From CBDCYS01 sp965226245 (GTDB lineage: Bacteria; Acidobacteriota; Terriglobia; Bryobacterales; UBA6623), in the NCBI GenBank assembly GCA_965226245.1, contig CBDDCL010000015.1, positions 3,038,001 to 3,102,000 on the forward strand: a stretch of 64,000 nt of DNA, read 5' to 3'. The notes under the pieces were generated by a model. The model was not told the DNA's origin, searched no databases, and was given only the letters and a program-made list of their open reading frames with translations. Positions 7,546 through 14,632 of the stretch are shown piece by piece (the stretch's first letter is position 1; each line of letters begins with the position of its first letter). The position numbers and the translations under genes were made by a program.

Positions 7546-8345
7546 TTCACCCCGACAATGGAAACGTCCGCCTCGTCCGCCAGCGTTATCAGATCGGCGC
7601 GATCGATCAGCAAGGTCTTCCCGGCCTCGATCGCCAACGCCGTCGCGTTCGCCTGTTGCATCTTCTTGATCGTCGCAGGACCAATCACCGGGACATCGAA
7701 GCGCATGTCCTGCCCGGGCTTGGCGGCTTTGACGACTGTGAGCTGGCGGCCGTTGCTGAGCTTCGCGGCGCGCAGAATCACGGCGTTGGTCCCTTCCATC
7801 GCTTCGACCGCGACGCATGCCTGCTCGCAGATCACTACCGTCTGCCCGATATCAAATCCCGCCAGCGCTCGAGCGACTTGACGTCCATACTCAATATCCG
7901 CCTGCTCTTCTTCAGTGGGACCGCGTTTCGTTAGCAATCCTTCAGCGGCCATCGAAGGCCCCAAGAACTGAACCGAATCGAGCAGCTCAATCCCTTCCTC
8001 GGCAAGAACACCCGCTACCGCCCCGATCAGCGAGCCGGTGTTCTTTCGCGGCAGCGAGGCCAGCAGCTTGAACAGTTTCCAGTCGGGCCGGATGGAGGAG
8101 TAGATCCGCGCGTGCCGCACGCGGCCGGCCATGATGGCTTCGCGGATTTGCTCCTGCTTGAAAATCTTGATCAGCTTCGAAAGCTCGCCCAGAGAAATCC
8201 AATGGCAGCGGTCAGCCAGTTTTTCGATCTCGGGAGAAGCTTCCTCTTTGATCGCCACCGCGACGACTTCATGCCCTTGCTCTTTGGCTGCTGAGAGTAC
8301 GAGTAGTGGAAAACGTCCGCCGCCGGCAATCAAGCCGTATTTCAC
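7542..8345 (-). CDS. lpxI: UDP-2,3-diacylglucosamine pyrophosphatase LpxI (DUF1009)
   Basis: Protein of 267 aa, the usual LpxI length. It cleaves UDP-2,3-diacylglucosamine to lipid X and UMP, replacing LpxH in many bacteria. The N-terminal domain starts YGLIAGGGRFPLLVL; the C-terminal catalytic domain contains NTGSLIGAVAGVLAEEGIEL and MRFDVPVIGPATI, whose Asp corresponds to the catalytic Asp described for Caulobacter LpxI. It overlaps lpxA by ATGA at its start and the oxidoreductase by ATGA at its end, so all three should be translated in fixed ratio. It acts at the inner face of the cytoplasmic membrane. Confidence 0.93.
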   Translation of the reverse strand: MKYGLIAGGGRFPLLVLSAAKEQGHEVVAVAIKEEASPEIEKLADRCHWISLGELSKLIKIFKQEQIREAIMAGRVRHARIYSSIRPDWKLFKLLASLPRKNTGSLIGAVAGVLAEEGIELLDSVQFLGPSMAAEGLLTKRGPTEEEQADIEYGRQVARALAGFDIGQTVVICEQACVAVEAMEGTNAVILRAAKLSNGRQLTVVKAAKPGQDMRFDVPVIGPATIKKMQQANATALAIEAGKTLLIDRADLITLADEADVSIVGVK

Positions 8346-9118
8346 TTGACGACTCCGCGGCTCGAGTTTCGGATAAACTCAACGACGCGCTCAACGTGCT
8401 CTTCGCTTTCGACTTCTTCGGCAACTTTATCGAGCGCCTGATCCGTGTTCAAGCCGGACTTGGCCAGTATCCGAAAAGTCTTGTGTAAACGCTGAATCGT
8501 CTCCGCTGAAAAGCCACGGCGCTCGAGGCCGACCTTGTTGACGCCGAAAGTTCGGGCGCCGCGTTCGGTGACGACCAGCGCGTAAGGCATCACGTCTTTC
8601 GTAATTACACTGTAGCCGCCGATGTAGCAGTGCGCCCCCACCAGGCAAAACTGATGCACGCCGCTATGGGCGCCGACGACCGCGTGGTCCTCGATCGTGA
8701 CGTGCCCTCCGAGCGTCGCTCCGTGCGACAGAATGCAGTGCGACCCAACGTGGCAGTCGTGCGCCACGTGAGCGTAGGCCTGAAGCAGGTTGTCGTCGCC
8801 CAGCGAAGTCAGAAGCCCGCCGCCTTCCGTCCCCCGATGAATCGTGACGAACTCGCGAATCAGGTTGCGGTTTCCGATTCGCGTCTCGGACCGCTCCCCT
8901 TTGTACTTGAGATCTTGAGGAGCCACGCCCACCGTCGAGTAGGGGTGAAAGACGTTGTCTTCGCCGATCTGGATCGGGCCTTCGACACAGATGTGAGAAA
9001 GCAGGCGGGTGCGCGCGCCGATTTGGGCGTCCTCCGCGATGACGCAGTAGGGCCCGATTTCCGCGCTCTCATCGACGCGGGAGTTGGGATGGACAATGGC
9101 CGTGGGATGAACCGCCAT
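8342..9118 (-). CDS. lpxA: UDP-N-acetylglucosamine acyltransferase LpxA
   Basis: Protein of 258 aa with hexapeptide repeats forming a left-handed beta helix (for example IGPYCVIAEDAQIG, IGEDNVFHPYSTVG) and a C-terminal helical domain beginning near GLERRGFSAETIQ. His117 and His120 in AHVAHDCHVG correspond to the catalytic pair of the family. It transfers an acyl chain from ACP to UDP-GlcNAc (or a 3-amino derivative) in the first step of lipid A synthesis. It lies 73 nt after fabZ, which competes for the same hydroxyacyl-ACP, and overlaps lpxI. lpxC, lpxD and lpxB are not in the window. Confidence 0.95.
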   Translation of the reverse strand: MAVHPTAIVHPNSRVDESAEIGPYCVIAEDAQIGARTRLLSHICVEGPIQIGEDNVFHPYSTVGVAPQDLKYKGERSETRIGNRNLIREFVTIHRGTEGGGLLTSLGDDNLLQAYAHVAHDCHVGSHCILSHGATLGGHVTIEDHAVVGAHSGVHQFCLVGAHCYIGGYSVITKDVMPYALVVTERGARTFGVNKVGLERRGFSAETIQRLHKTFRILAKSGLNTDQALDKVAEEVESEEHVERVVEFIRNSSRGVVK

Positions 9119-9191
9119 CAGGACCCATTCAGCGCCGCGGCCGCAGGGAAGCGGTCCTCTCCAAACGCTTTTAGAACCCCTCGACCCCGCC

Positions 9192-9665
9192 TCATGACGA
9201 TGGCTCGCGGCTCGCGATGATGCGGGATTTCTCCGCCACCTGGCACATCAGCACGGCCTCCGCAACAAGTTTCCCATCGACCGTGGCTCGGCCTTTCATC
9301 TTGGAAACCGTGGCCTTGCGTTTGACGAGCTCCATCTCGATGCGTAATTGATCGCCGGGAAAAACCGGCCGCCGAAACTTGGCGTGTTCGATCGCGGCGA
9401 AAAGCACCAGCTTGTCCTTGAGCTGAGCGGCCGCATCCGGGAGGGAACTCATCAGCCAAACCGCACCGACCTGCGCCATGCATTCCACAATCAGCACCCC
9501 AGGCATGACGGGGAAGTCGGGAAAGTGCCCCTGGAAAAACGGCTCGTTTGCAGTGACATTCTTGGTGCCGACAGCACGCTCGGGTTCCATAAACTCGATA
9601 CGGTCGATAAGAAGCATCGGAAAGCGATGCGGAATCAACTCGCGGATCTGGTGAATATCGAGCAT
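9192..9665 (-). CDS. fabZ: 3-hydroxyacyl-ACP dehydratase FabZ
   Basis: Protein of 157 aa, normal FabZ length, hot-dog fold. IPHRFPMLLIDRI opens the domain and GHFPDFPVMPGVLIVECMAQ holds the catalytic His (GHFP) and, seventeen positions later, the catalytic Glu. It dehydrates 3-hydroxyacyl-ACP in fatty acid elongation; fabZ-lpxA order is common in Gram-negative genomes. First gene of the minus-strand operon. Its 5' leader is odd: an array of TCAACGG-type repeats begins about 8 nt upstream of the start codon and no Shine-Dalgarno sequence is visible. Confidence 0.95.
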   Translation of the reverse strand: MLDIHQIRELIPHRFPMLLIDRIEFMEPERAVGTKNVTANEPFFQGHFPDFPVMPGVLIVECMAQVGAVWLMSSLPDAAAQLKDKLVLFAAIEHAKFRRPVFPGDQLRIEMELVKRKATVSKMKGRATVDGKLVAEAVLMCQVAEKSRIIASREPSS

Positions 9666-9672
9666 GGAGGGA

Positions 9673-10040
9673 ACGTTGAGCCGTTGTTCCGTTGAGCGGT
9701 TGAGCCGTTGATCCGTTGATCACCGGAGCCGCTGATTATGGCAGAAACACTTCAGGCGCCCGGACAGAGGCGTGGACGGCAGTCCACGCTCAACCAGTTG
9801 ATAACGGTTGCGGCCTTCATCGCGGTTGCGTCTCCAACCTGTCCACCTCCGCGACTCGCCAGCGTCAGAAAGGCGTATTATAGCAACGTTGTTCCGTTGA
9901 GCTGTTGAACCGTTGAGCCGTTGTTCCGTTGAGCCGTGAGCGGAACGGCGAGTGCCAACCGAAGGCTGTGCAAGCCCACGAGGCTGGCGCGGTTCAACGG
10001 AACAACGGCTCAACGGCTCAACGGAACAACGGCTCAACCG
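9673..10040. repeat. TCAACGG-type repeat arrays filling the divergent fabZ / M20 peptidase promoter region
   Basis: Three arrays built from short units of the form CGGAACAACGG or CGGCTCAACGG lie at 9673-9722, 9894-9938 (both seen as the complement, e.g. CCGTTGTTCCGTTGAG) and 9986-10040. The last follows a conserved core at about 9948-9990 (GAGTGCCAACCGAAGGC, then CACGAGGCTGGCGCGG). The same core plus array, inverted, is at 12016-12104. Other arrays: 21881-21945, 39931-39960, 40619-40661, 40796-40842. Units are 9-10 nt and reshuffled rather than strictly tandem. The left array abuts the fabZ start codon and the right one the M20 start codon. 9723-9893 shows no gene. Confidence 0.8.
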
Positions 10041-10041
10041 A

Positions 10042-11181
10042 ATGGACCCCATACTGCACTACACCTCTCAACGCCTGCCCGCGATCATCGATTGGATCGG
10101 CAAGCTGGTTCGCATCGAGTCGCCAAGCCACGACAAGGCGGCGGTCGACCGTGCCGTCGAATTTGTCGCCGATCACTTGGCGCCCGTCGCCAAGGTCAAG
10201 CTTTATCGGCAAAAGGATTTCGGCAACCACTTGCGCGCCGAGTTCAAGCTGCCCGGCCTCGCCAAGAGCGGGCAAGTGCTGGGCCTCGGCCATCTCGACA
10301 CGGTTTGGTCGAAGGGCACATTGGCAAGAATGCCGTTCAAACGCTCGGCGGGGCGCCTTTGGGGGCCCGGCGTCTTCGATATGAAGTCGGGCGTCGCGTT
10401 CTTCGTCTTCGCGGCGGAAGCGCTTCGTGAACTCGACATTCCTTGCAAGAGCAAGTTCGTGCTGCAGCTCAACTCGGATGAAGAAGTCGGCAGCCCCAGC
10501 TCGCGCCCTTTCACGGATCGCGAGGCCCAGCGCAGCAAGGCCGTCTTAGTGGCCGAGCCGGGCTGGGGGCTCGATGGCCGCGCCAAGACCGCCCGCAAAG
10601 GCGGCGGCGTTTTTACCCTGCGCGTCAAGGGACAACCCGCGCACGCCGGCCTCGACTTTGCCGCCGGCGCCAGCGCGGTGCTGGAGCTTTCCCGGCAGCT
10701 CCTTAAAGTATCCGAGTGGACCAACATCGAAAAGGGCGTCACCGTCAATCCCGGCCTGGTGCAAGGCGGCACGGCTTCGAACGTTGTTCCGGAGGAAGCT
10801 TGGGCCGAGGTCGACGTCAGGGTTCCCCGGCCGTCGGATGCCACCCGGCTTGAACGCAAATTCCGCGGCCTGAAACCGCATGACCGGCGCACCCGTTTGA
10901 CGGTGGAGGGCGGACTGCGGCGTCCTCCACTCGTGCGGTCTCGCGGCGTCGGGCGCCTGTACCGCCTGGCCCGCAAGCTGGCGGCGGAACTGAGTGTTGA
11001 ACTGGGCGAGGCCCATGTCGGCGGCGGATCCGATGGCAACTTCACGGCGGCGCTCGGAGTACCGACGCTGGACGGACTCGGGGGAGTCGGAGAGGGTGCT
11101 CACGCCTTAAACGAAAGCATCCTGATCGATCGCATCGCCGACCGCACGGCGCTTCTGGCAAAGCTCATGACGGCCTGTTGA
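10042..11181 (+). CDS. M20-family metallopeptidase (carboxypeptidase G2-like)
   Basis: Protein of 379 aa from ATG 10042. Di-zinc site elements are in order: LGHLDTVW (His and Asp), GPGVFDMKSG (bridging Asp), NSDEEVGS (catalytic Glu and metal Glu), AEPGW, and GEGAHALNE (final His). The dimerisation domain lies between about 180 and 290. Such enzymes remove C-terminal residues such as glutamate from peptides or folates; no signal peptide is seen. The start codon is preceded directly by a repeat array, so no normal ribosome site remains; longer in-frame starts would translate the repeat. Confidence 0.85.
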   Translation: MDPILHYTSQRLPAIIDWIGKLVRIESPSHDKAAVDRAVEFVADHLAPVAKVKLYRQKDFGNHLRAEFKLPGLAKSGQVLGLGHLDTVWSKGTLARMPFKRSAGRLWGPGVFDMKSGVAFFVFAAEALRELDIPCKSKFVLQLNSDEEVGSPSSRPFTDREAQRSKAVLVAEPGWGLDGRAKTARKGGGVFTLRVKGQPAHAGLDFAAGASAVLELSRQLLKVSEWTNIEKGVTVNPGLVQGGTASNVVPEEAWAEVDVRVPRPSDATRLERKFRGLKPHDRRTRLTVEGGLRRPPLVRSRGVGRLYRLARKLAAELSVELGEAHVGGGSDGNFTAALGVPTLDGLGGVGEGAHALNESILIDRIADRTALLAKLMTAC

Positions 11182-11193
11182 GTGAACAACCGG

Positions 11194-11304
11194 AACAGAG
11201 CCGCGCCCGCAAGGGTGCGGTCGAGTCACGCAGTGACCGCATTCCGGTGGCGGCCCCGACGCACTGACTACCCTCGACCGCACCCTCGCGGGCGCGGCTC
11301 TGTT
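11194..11304 (-). repeat. 111-bp palindromic element, copy 1 (inverted orientation)
   Basis: The ends are near-perfect inverted repeats of about 33 bp: AACAGAGCCGCGCCCGC... at the left, and its complement ending GCGGGCGCGGCTCTGTT at the right. The middle (about 45 bp) is not palindromic and shows that this copy is reversed relative to those at 13769-13878 and 53080-53190. No coding capacity. It lies 12 nt after the M20 peptidase stop and may work as a terminator hairpin. The rest of 11305-11448 shows nothing. Confidence 0.85.
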
Positions 11305-11448
11305 CGAAAACCCCGCGGAGCGCCAGCACTCCTGGAGACAGATCTCCTTACAGGGTTGCTGTCTCGATCTGTGCTTTACCGGGAGATCGTAGTTAGCCGC
11401 GAACGGCTCGCCCGCGGGGCCGATTGTCGGCTGCAAGCTTGAATACAG

Positions 11449-11685
11449 CTACCGAAATCCGTTCCGGATCGAATTGAGAAGGTTCCGGTGGAATTGGCAA
11501 AGCTTACCGTCAGGCGCGGGGTGGCCGCATTTCTGACAGACGCCAGCCGTTCCGGTACCATATCGAGCCTGATCGCGGCCGTTGCGAGGACCTGCCGATC
11601 GACCCTTACGATTTCTCTGGTTTTTCTTCTTGGGTGGCCGTTGAGGCTTGTTGCCTTCCTGACCCCCTGTTCGTCGCTGTTGCAT
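11449..11685 (-). CDS. Possible small zinc-ribbon protein
   Basis: A 78-aa frame, strongly basic N-terminally (PPKKKNQRNRKGR) and with a single metal-binding-like motif near the C-terminus: CQKCGHPAPDGKLCQFH, i.e. Cys-x2-Cys-Gly-x-Pro then Cys-x2-His. The pattern and the isolated position argue that it is real, but there is no strong ribosome site and I do not recognise the family. A nucleic-acid-binding or ribosome-associated role would suit the charge; that is a guess. Confidence 0.4.
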   Translation of the reverse strand: MQQRRTGGQEGNKPQRPPKKKNQRNRKGRSAGPRNGRDQARYGTGTAGVCQKCGHPAPDGKLCQFHRNLLNSIRNGFR

Positions 11686-12015
11686 AGATTAGAGGAAGGG
11701 CCTGCCGGGATCGTCAGACCGTAGCGAATCGGACTAGCACGATCTGAAACCGGATAGTTGGCCCCCTTCGAAAGATCTCAACAAAATACTGTCAAGCGAC
11801 CCATCGGTTGCGGTAAGAAGCACAACCTGCGTCCAAGAGGGGGTGGACGCTTTAAACTCCGAAGACTAAATTGCAGCATACACCAGTTTGTAGCGAAACA
11901 TCAAGTGAGGGGCAAGCTGCAATGCCGCCCCGAATGCTACTGAGTCTTGCCCGGGAATTATCCGACCGCGCCTGCGCCGGATCCAACATCGCCCGCGCCC
12001 GCACCATTCAGCTCA

Positions 12016-12104
12016 GCGTTGTTCGGTTGAGCTGTTGTTCCGTTGAACCGTTGAGCCGCGCCAGCCCCGTGGGCCTGCACAACCCTCGGCTGGCACTCCC
12101 AGTT
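12016..12104 (-). repeat. TCAACGG-type array with conserved core, inverted copy
   Basis: The array (GTTGTTCGGTTGAGCTG, TTGTTCCGTTGAACCG) runs to about 12054, followed by GCCAGCCCCGTGGGCC and CCTCGGCTGGCACTCCC. Reverse-complemented, this is the same core-then-array order as 9948-10040 with about 85% identity in the core, so the two are copies of one element in opposite orientation. The surrounding stretch 11690-12403 contains no gene I can support. Confidence 0.75.
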
Positions 12105-12403
12105 CACCTACACCAACAGTGACGTGGGGCGAACCGATTTCGTTGCGCTGTACAACGGATAGGCCGATCGGCCATTCGCACAGCTAAGTCGACATAGTGC
12201 TTATCGGTGACTTCTCGGCGAACTTGAGGCGCTGCCAACAACCATGGCAACTGGAATCCTGTCGCGTTATGGTTGGGCGGGGGGACTTCCTGCTTGCTGC
12301 TACACTGGTGGCGATCGAAAGGCGGGCCGAATGACGCAACCCCTACACCTGGTTGCCTTGTGGTCTTCTCCAGTGTCCAGTGCCCGAGCGTTCTAGTTCC
12401 GAA

Positions 12404-13738
12404 ATGACCGAGTCCAACTCAGCGCTCCAACCTCCACGAGAAAAGAGTGCCTTCGAAAAATTTCTTTCCCTCTTCAGTGACGTCCGGCCCGGAGAAGGCG
12501 GCACGGTCGGGCTGCTGGTTCTCAACGCCTTCATCATGCTGGGGCTCTACTACATCCTGAAACCCGTGCGCGATGGGCTGATCCTGTCCGGCTTCGGGGC
12601 CGAGATCAAGAGCTATTCAAGCGCGGCCATGGCCCTGCTGCTGGTCTTTGTCGTGCCGGCTTATGGAGCGTTCGCCGCGCGGGTGAACCGGGTGTGGCTC
12701 ATCTCGGGAATGACACTGTTTTTCATCTCGAATCTCGTGCTCTTCGTGCTGGCATTGCAAGCGGGGATGAATATCGGAATCACCTATTACATCTGGGTCG
12801 GCATTTTCAACCTCATGATCGTGAGCCAGTTCTGGGCCTTCGCCAACGACATCTACAGCGAGGAGCAGGGCAAGCGGCTGTTTCCGGTCGTGGGGATCGG
12901 CGCCTTGGGCGGCGGTCTGCTGGGCGCGTTGCTCACGGCGAGCGTCTTCCAACAGATGAGCAATGGGGCGTTGTTGATCCTGGCCAGCGTCCTGCTGGGG
13001 ATTTTCATTCTGCTGATCGTTTGGGTCAACAAGAGGGAGACCACGGGCAGGGCCGGGGAAGCGCAAAAGGCGGAGCAGGCGCTCAGCAAGGAAGGCGGCT
13101 TCCAGCTTGTCCTGAAGAACCGGTATCTGCTGCTAATCGCATTCCACGTCCTCATCCTGAACCTGGTCAACACGGTCGGAGAGTTCATCCTTGGCAGCCT
13201 CTTCGAAGAGGATGCCATCGTGCGGATCGGAGCGGGGGAAGTCTTCGAGGAAGCTCGGGCTACATACATCCGAACGGCGTACGCGACGTTCTACCTCTGG
13301 GTAAACTTTTTGGGGTTCCTGATCCAGAGTATCCTGGTGTCGCGCTTTATCAAGTACCTTGGAGTCGGCCGGTCCTTATTTGTCGGGCCCCTCGTATCGT
13401 TGTGTGCCTACAGCGCCTCCGCCCTGCAGCCGGTTTTGGGCGTCGTCCGCACCGTGAAAACCGCCGAGAACGCGAACGACTACTCGACGAACAACACCAT
13501 CCGCGCGGCCCTTTTCCTGCCCACCTCCCGCGAGGTCAAATACAAGGCCAAAGCGGCTATCGACACGTTCTTCGCCCGCACGGGCGACGCGCTGCAGGCC
13601 GCCGTCGTTTTCGGTGGCACGCGCTTCTCGTTCGGCCTCTCGGTTTTCGCGCTGGTTAACGTGGTCATCGTCGGCGTGTGGCTGGCCGTCGTGGCCGGCA
13701 TCAACCGAGAGCATAAGAAGCTCGCCGAGGAAGCCTAG
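12404..13738 (+). CDS. Tlc/MFS-like membrane transporter (NTP/NDP exchange-like)
   Basis: Protein of 444 aa (ATG 12404; an earlier in-frame ATG at 12353 adds an unlikely 17 residues). About twelve hydrophobic helices are visible, for example VGLLVLNAFIMLGLYYILKP, MALLLVFVVPAYGAF, GMTLFFISNLVLFVL and LLILASVLLGIFILLIVW. The first helix ending in Y.LKP.RD is typical of proteins named 'NTP/NDP exchange transporter' in free-living bacteria, where the substrate is generally unknown. A soluble loop (RETTGRAGEAQKAEQ) separates helices 6 and 7. It stands alone between repeats. Confidence 0.7.
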   Translation: MTESNSALQPPREKSAFEKFLSLFSDVRPGEGGTVGLLVLNAFIMLGLYYILKPVRDGLILSGFGAEIKSYSSAAMALLLVFVVPAYGAFAARVNRVWLISGMTLFFISNLVLFVLALQAGMNIGITYYIWVGIFNLMIVSQFWAFANDIYSEEQGKRLFPVVGIGALGGGLLGALLTASVFQQMSNGALLILASVLLGIFILLIVWVNKRETTGRAGEAQKAEQALSKEGGFQLVLKNRYLLLIAFHVLILNLVNTVGEFILGSLFEEDAIVRIGAGEVFEEARATYIRTAYATFYLWVNFLGFLIQSILVSRFIKYLGVGRSLFVGPLVSLCAYSASALQPVLGVVRTVKTAENANDYSTNNTIRAALFLPTSREVKYKAKAAIDTFFARTGDALQAAVVFGGTRFSFGLSVFALVNVVIVGVWLAVVAGINREHKKLAEEA

Positions 13739-13768
13739 CCAAAGATGTTTGAAATTTCGTTCGTGGGA

Positions 13769-13878
13769 AACAGAGCCGCGCCCGCAAGGGTGCGGTCGAG
13801 GGTAGTCGGTGCTTCGGGGCCGCCACCGGAATGCGGTCACTGCCAGACTCGACCGCACCCTTGCGGGCGCGGCTCTGT
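13769..13878 (+). repeat. 111-bp palindromic element, copy 2
   Basis: Perfect 29-bp inverted ends (AGAGCCGCGCCCGCAAGG... and ...CCTTGCGGGCGCGGCTCT) enclose a central unpaired part. It lies 30 nt after the transporter stop. Orientation matches the copy at 53080-53190 and is opposite to 11194-11304. The remaining intergenic DNA up to the promoter at 14029 is otherwise featureless. Confidence 0.87.
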
Positions 13879-14028
13879 CGCTGCAACCCATTGATAACAA
13901 ATCACCTGGAATGGCGGCCAAAACTTTTCCTGCCAGTTGCGGCAAGAATTTCATTGCTAAGGTACTTCAGCGGCCTTCGGCGGCGTGAATCTTTTCAACT
14001 GCTCAGGGATTCCTTCTAGAAAACCCAT

Positions 14029-14057
14029 TTGACAGAAACCGTTTTCGGGCGTAGGCT
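14029..14057 (+). promoter_or_regulatory. Promoter of the copper-efflux operon, possibly leaderless
   Basis: Consensus -35 TTGACA at 14029-14034, 17-nt spacer, -10-like TAGGCT at 14052-14057, then only 8 nt to the GTG at 14066. If real, transcription starts at or next to the start codon. There is no clear CueR- or CusR-type operator within the spacer that I can recognise. Confidence 0.5.
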
Positions 14058-14065
14058 ACAGACAG

Positions 14066-14413
14066 GTGCGAAATCCCTGCCTCACTTACGCGACGACGCT
14101 GCTGCTTGCGACGGTGATGCTCGGTCTGCCCTGTAGCGCCCTGCTAGCGGTGGGTCATTCCTCCGGCCACGATTGCTGCGAGGAGCAGGAGGGCTCATCC
14201 GAGGGCTTGCCTCCAGGCTGTGAGGAGTTTTGTGCCGCTTCCCAAAACGTCGCGGCCAAGGTCCAGGGCGCCCAACCCGGCCACGCGCAGCCCGCTTCAG
14301 AAAAAGCGCCGGAAACTCGCCCCCTGATTTCCGCCCATGCGGCGCCAAGCGCCGAGGTGCGGCCCTACGCAGTCTCTTGTCTCTACCTCCAACACTCTTC
14401 GTTGTTGATCTAG
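14066..14413 (+). CDS. Small secreted Cys/His-rich protein at head of the Cus operon
   Basis: Protein of 115 aa from GTG 14066. A signal peptide (YATTLLLATVMLGLPCSALLA) is followed by GHSSGHDCCEEQEG and PPGCEEFC, a cluster of His, Cys and acidic residues that could bind copper, then a low-complexity tail. It precedes cusC by about 220 nt on the same strand. Position and composition suggest a periplasmic metal-binding or sensing accessory. I do not recognise a named family. Confidence 0.6.
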   Translation: MRNPCLTYATTLLLATVMLGLPCSALLAVGHSSGHDCCEEQEGSSEGLPPGCEEFCAASQNVAAKVQGAQPGHAQPASEKAPETRPLISAHAAPSAEVRPYAVSCLYLQHSSLLI

Positions 14414-14632
14414 TTCTCTCTTTGTAACCCGTTTGATTCGTTTGCCCATTGGGCGCCCTCAGCCACGGCCGGACTGCCAGGTCCCCGAACTTGACCGCCC
14501 AGTCGATTGAGCGATGGCTATCCGCGACGATTTGAGCTCGTGAGAAATGCAGGCTAGCCACCGGGACTACTCGCCGCACGGGTCCGAGCCGGGCGCCACG
14601 GAACACGATTGATGAGAACACGGAGAAATCAG

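Noticed and set aside
7546..7818. 91-codon N-terminal extension of the oxidoreductase
   Set aside because: It would be translated out of frame inside lpxI; the Rossmann motif begins right after ATG 7545, which overlaps the lpxI stop.
6628..7881. 417-codon open frame on the plus strand
   Set aside because: Antisense across the oxidoreductase and lpxI genes, which overlap in the normal operon fashion and have recognised motifs.
9673..10040. CRISPR-like array
   Set aside because: Units are only 9-10 nt, variable, with no spacers of regular length and no cas genes; it is a low-complexity dispersed repeat.
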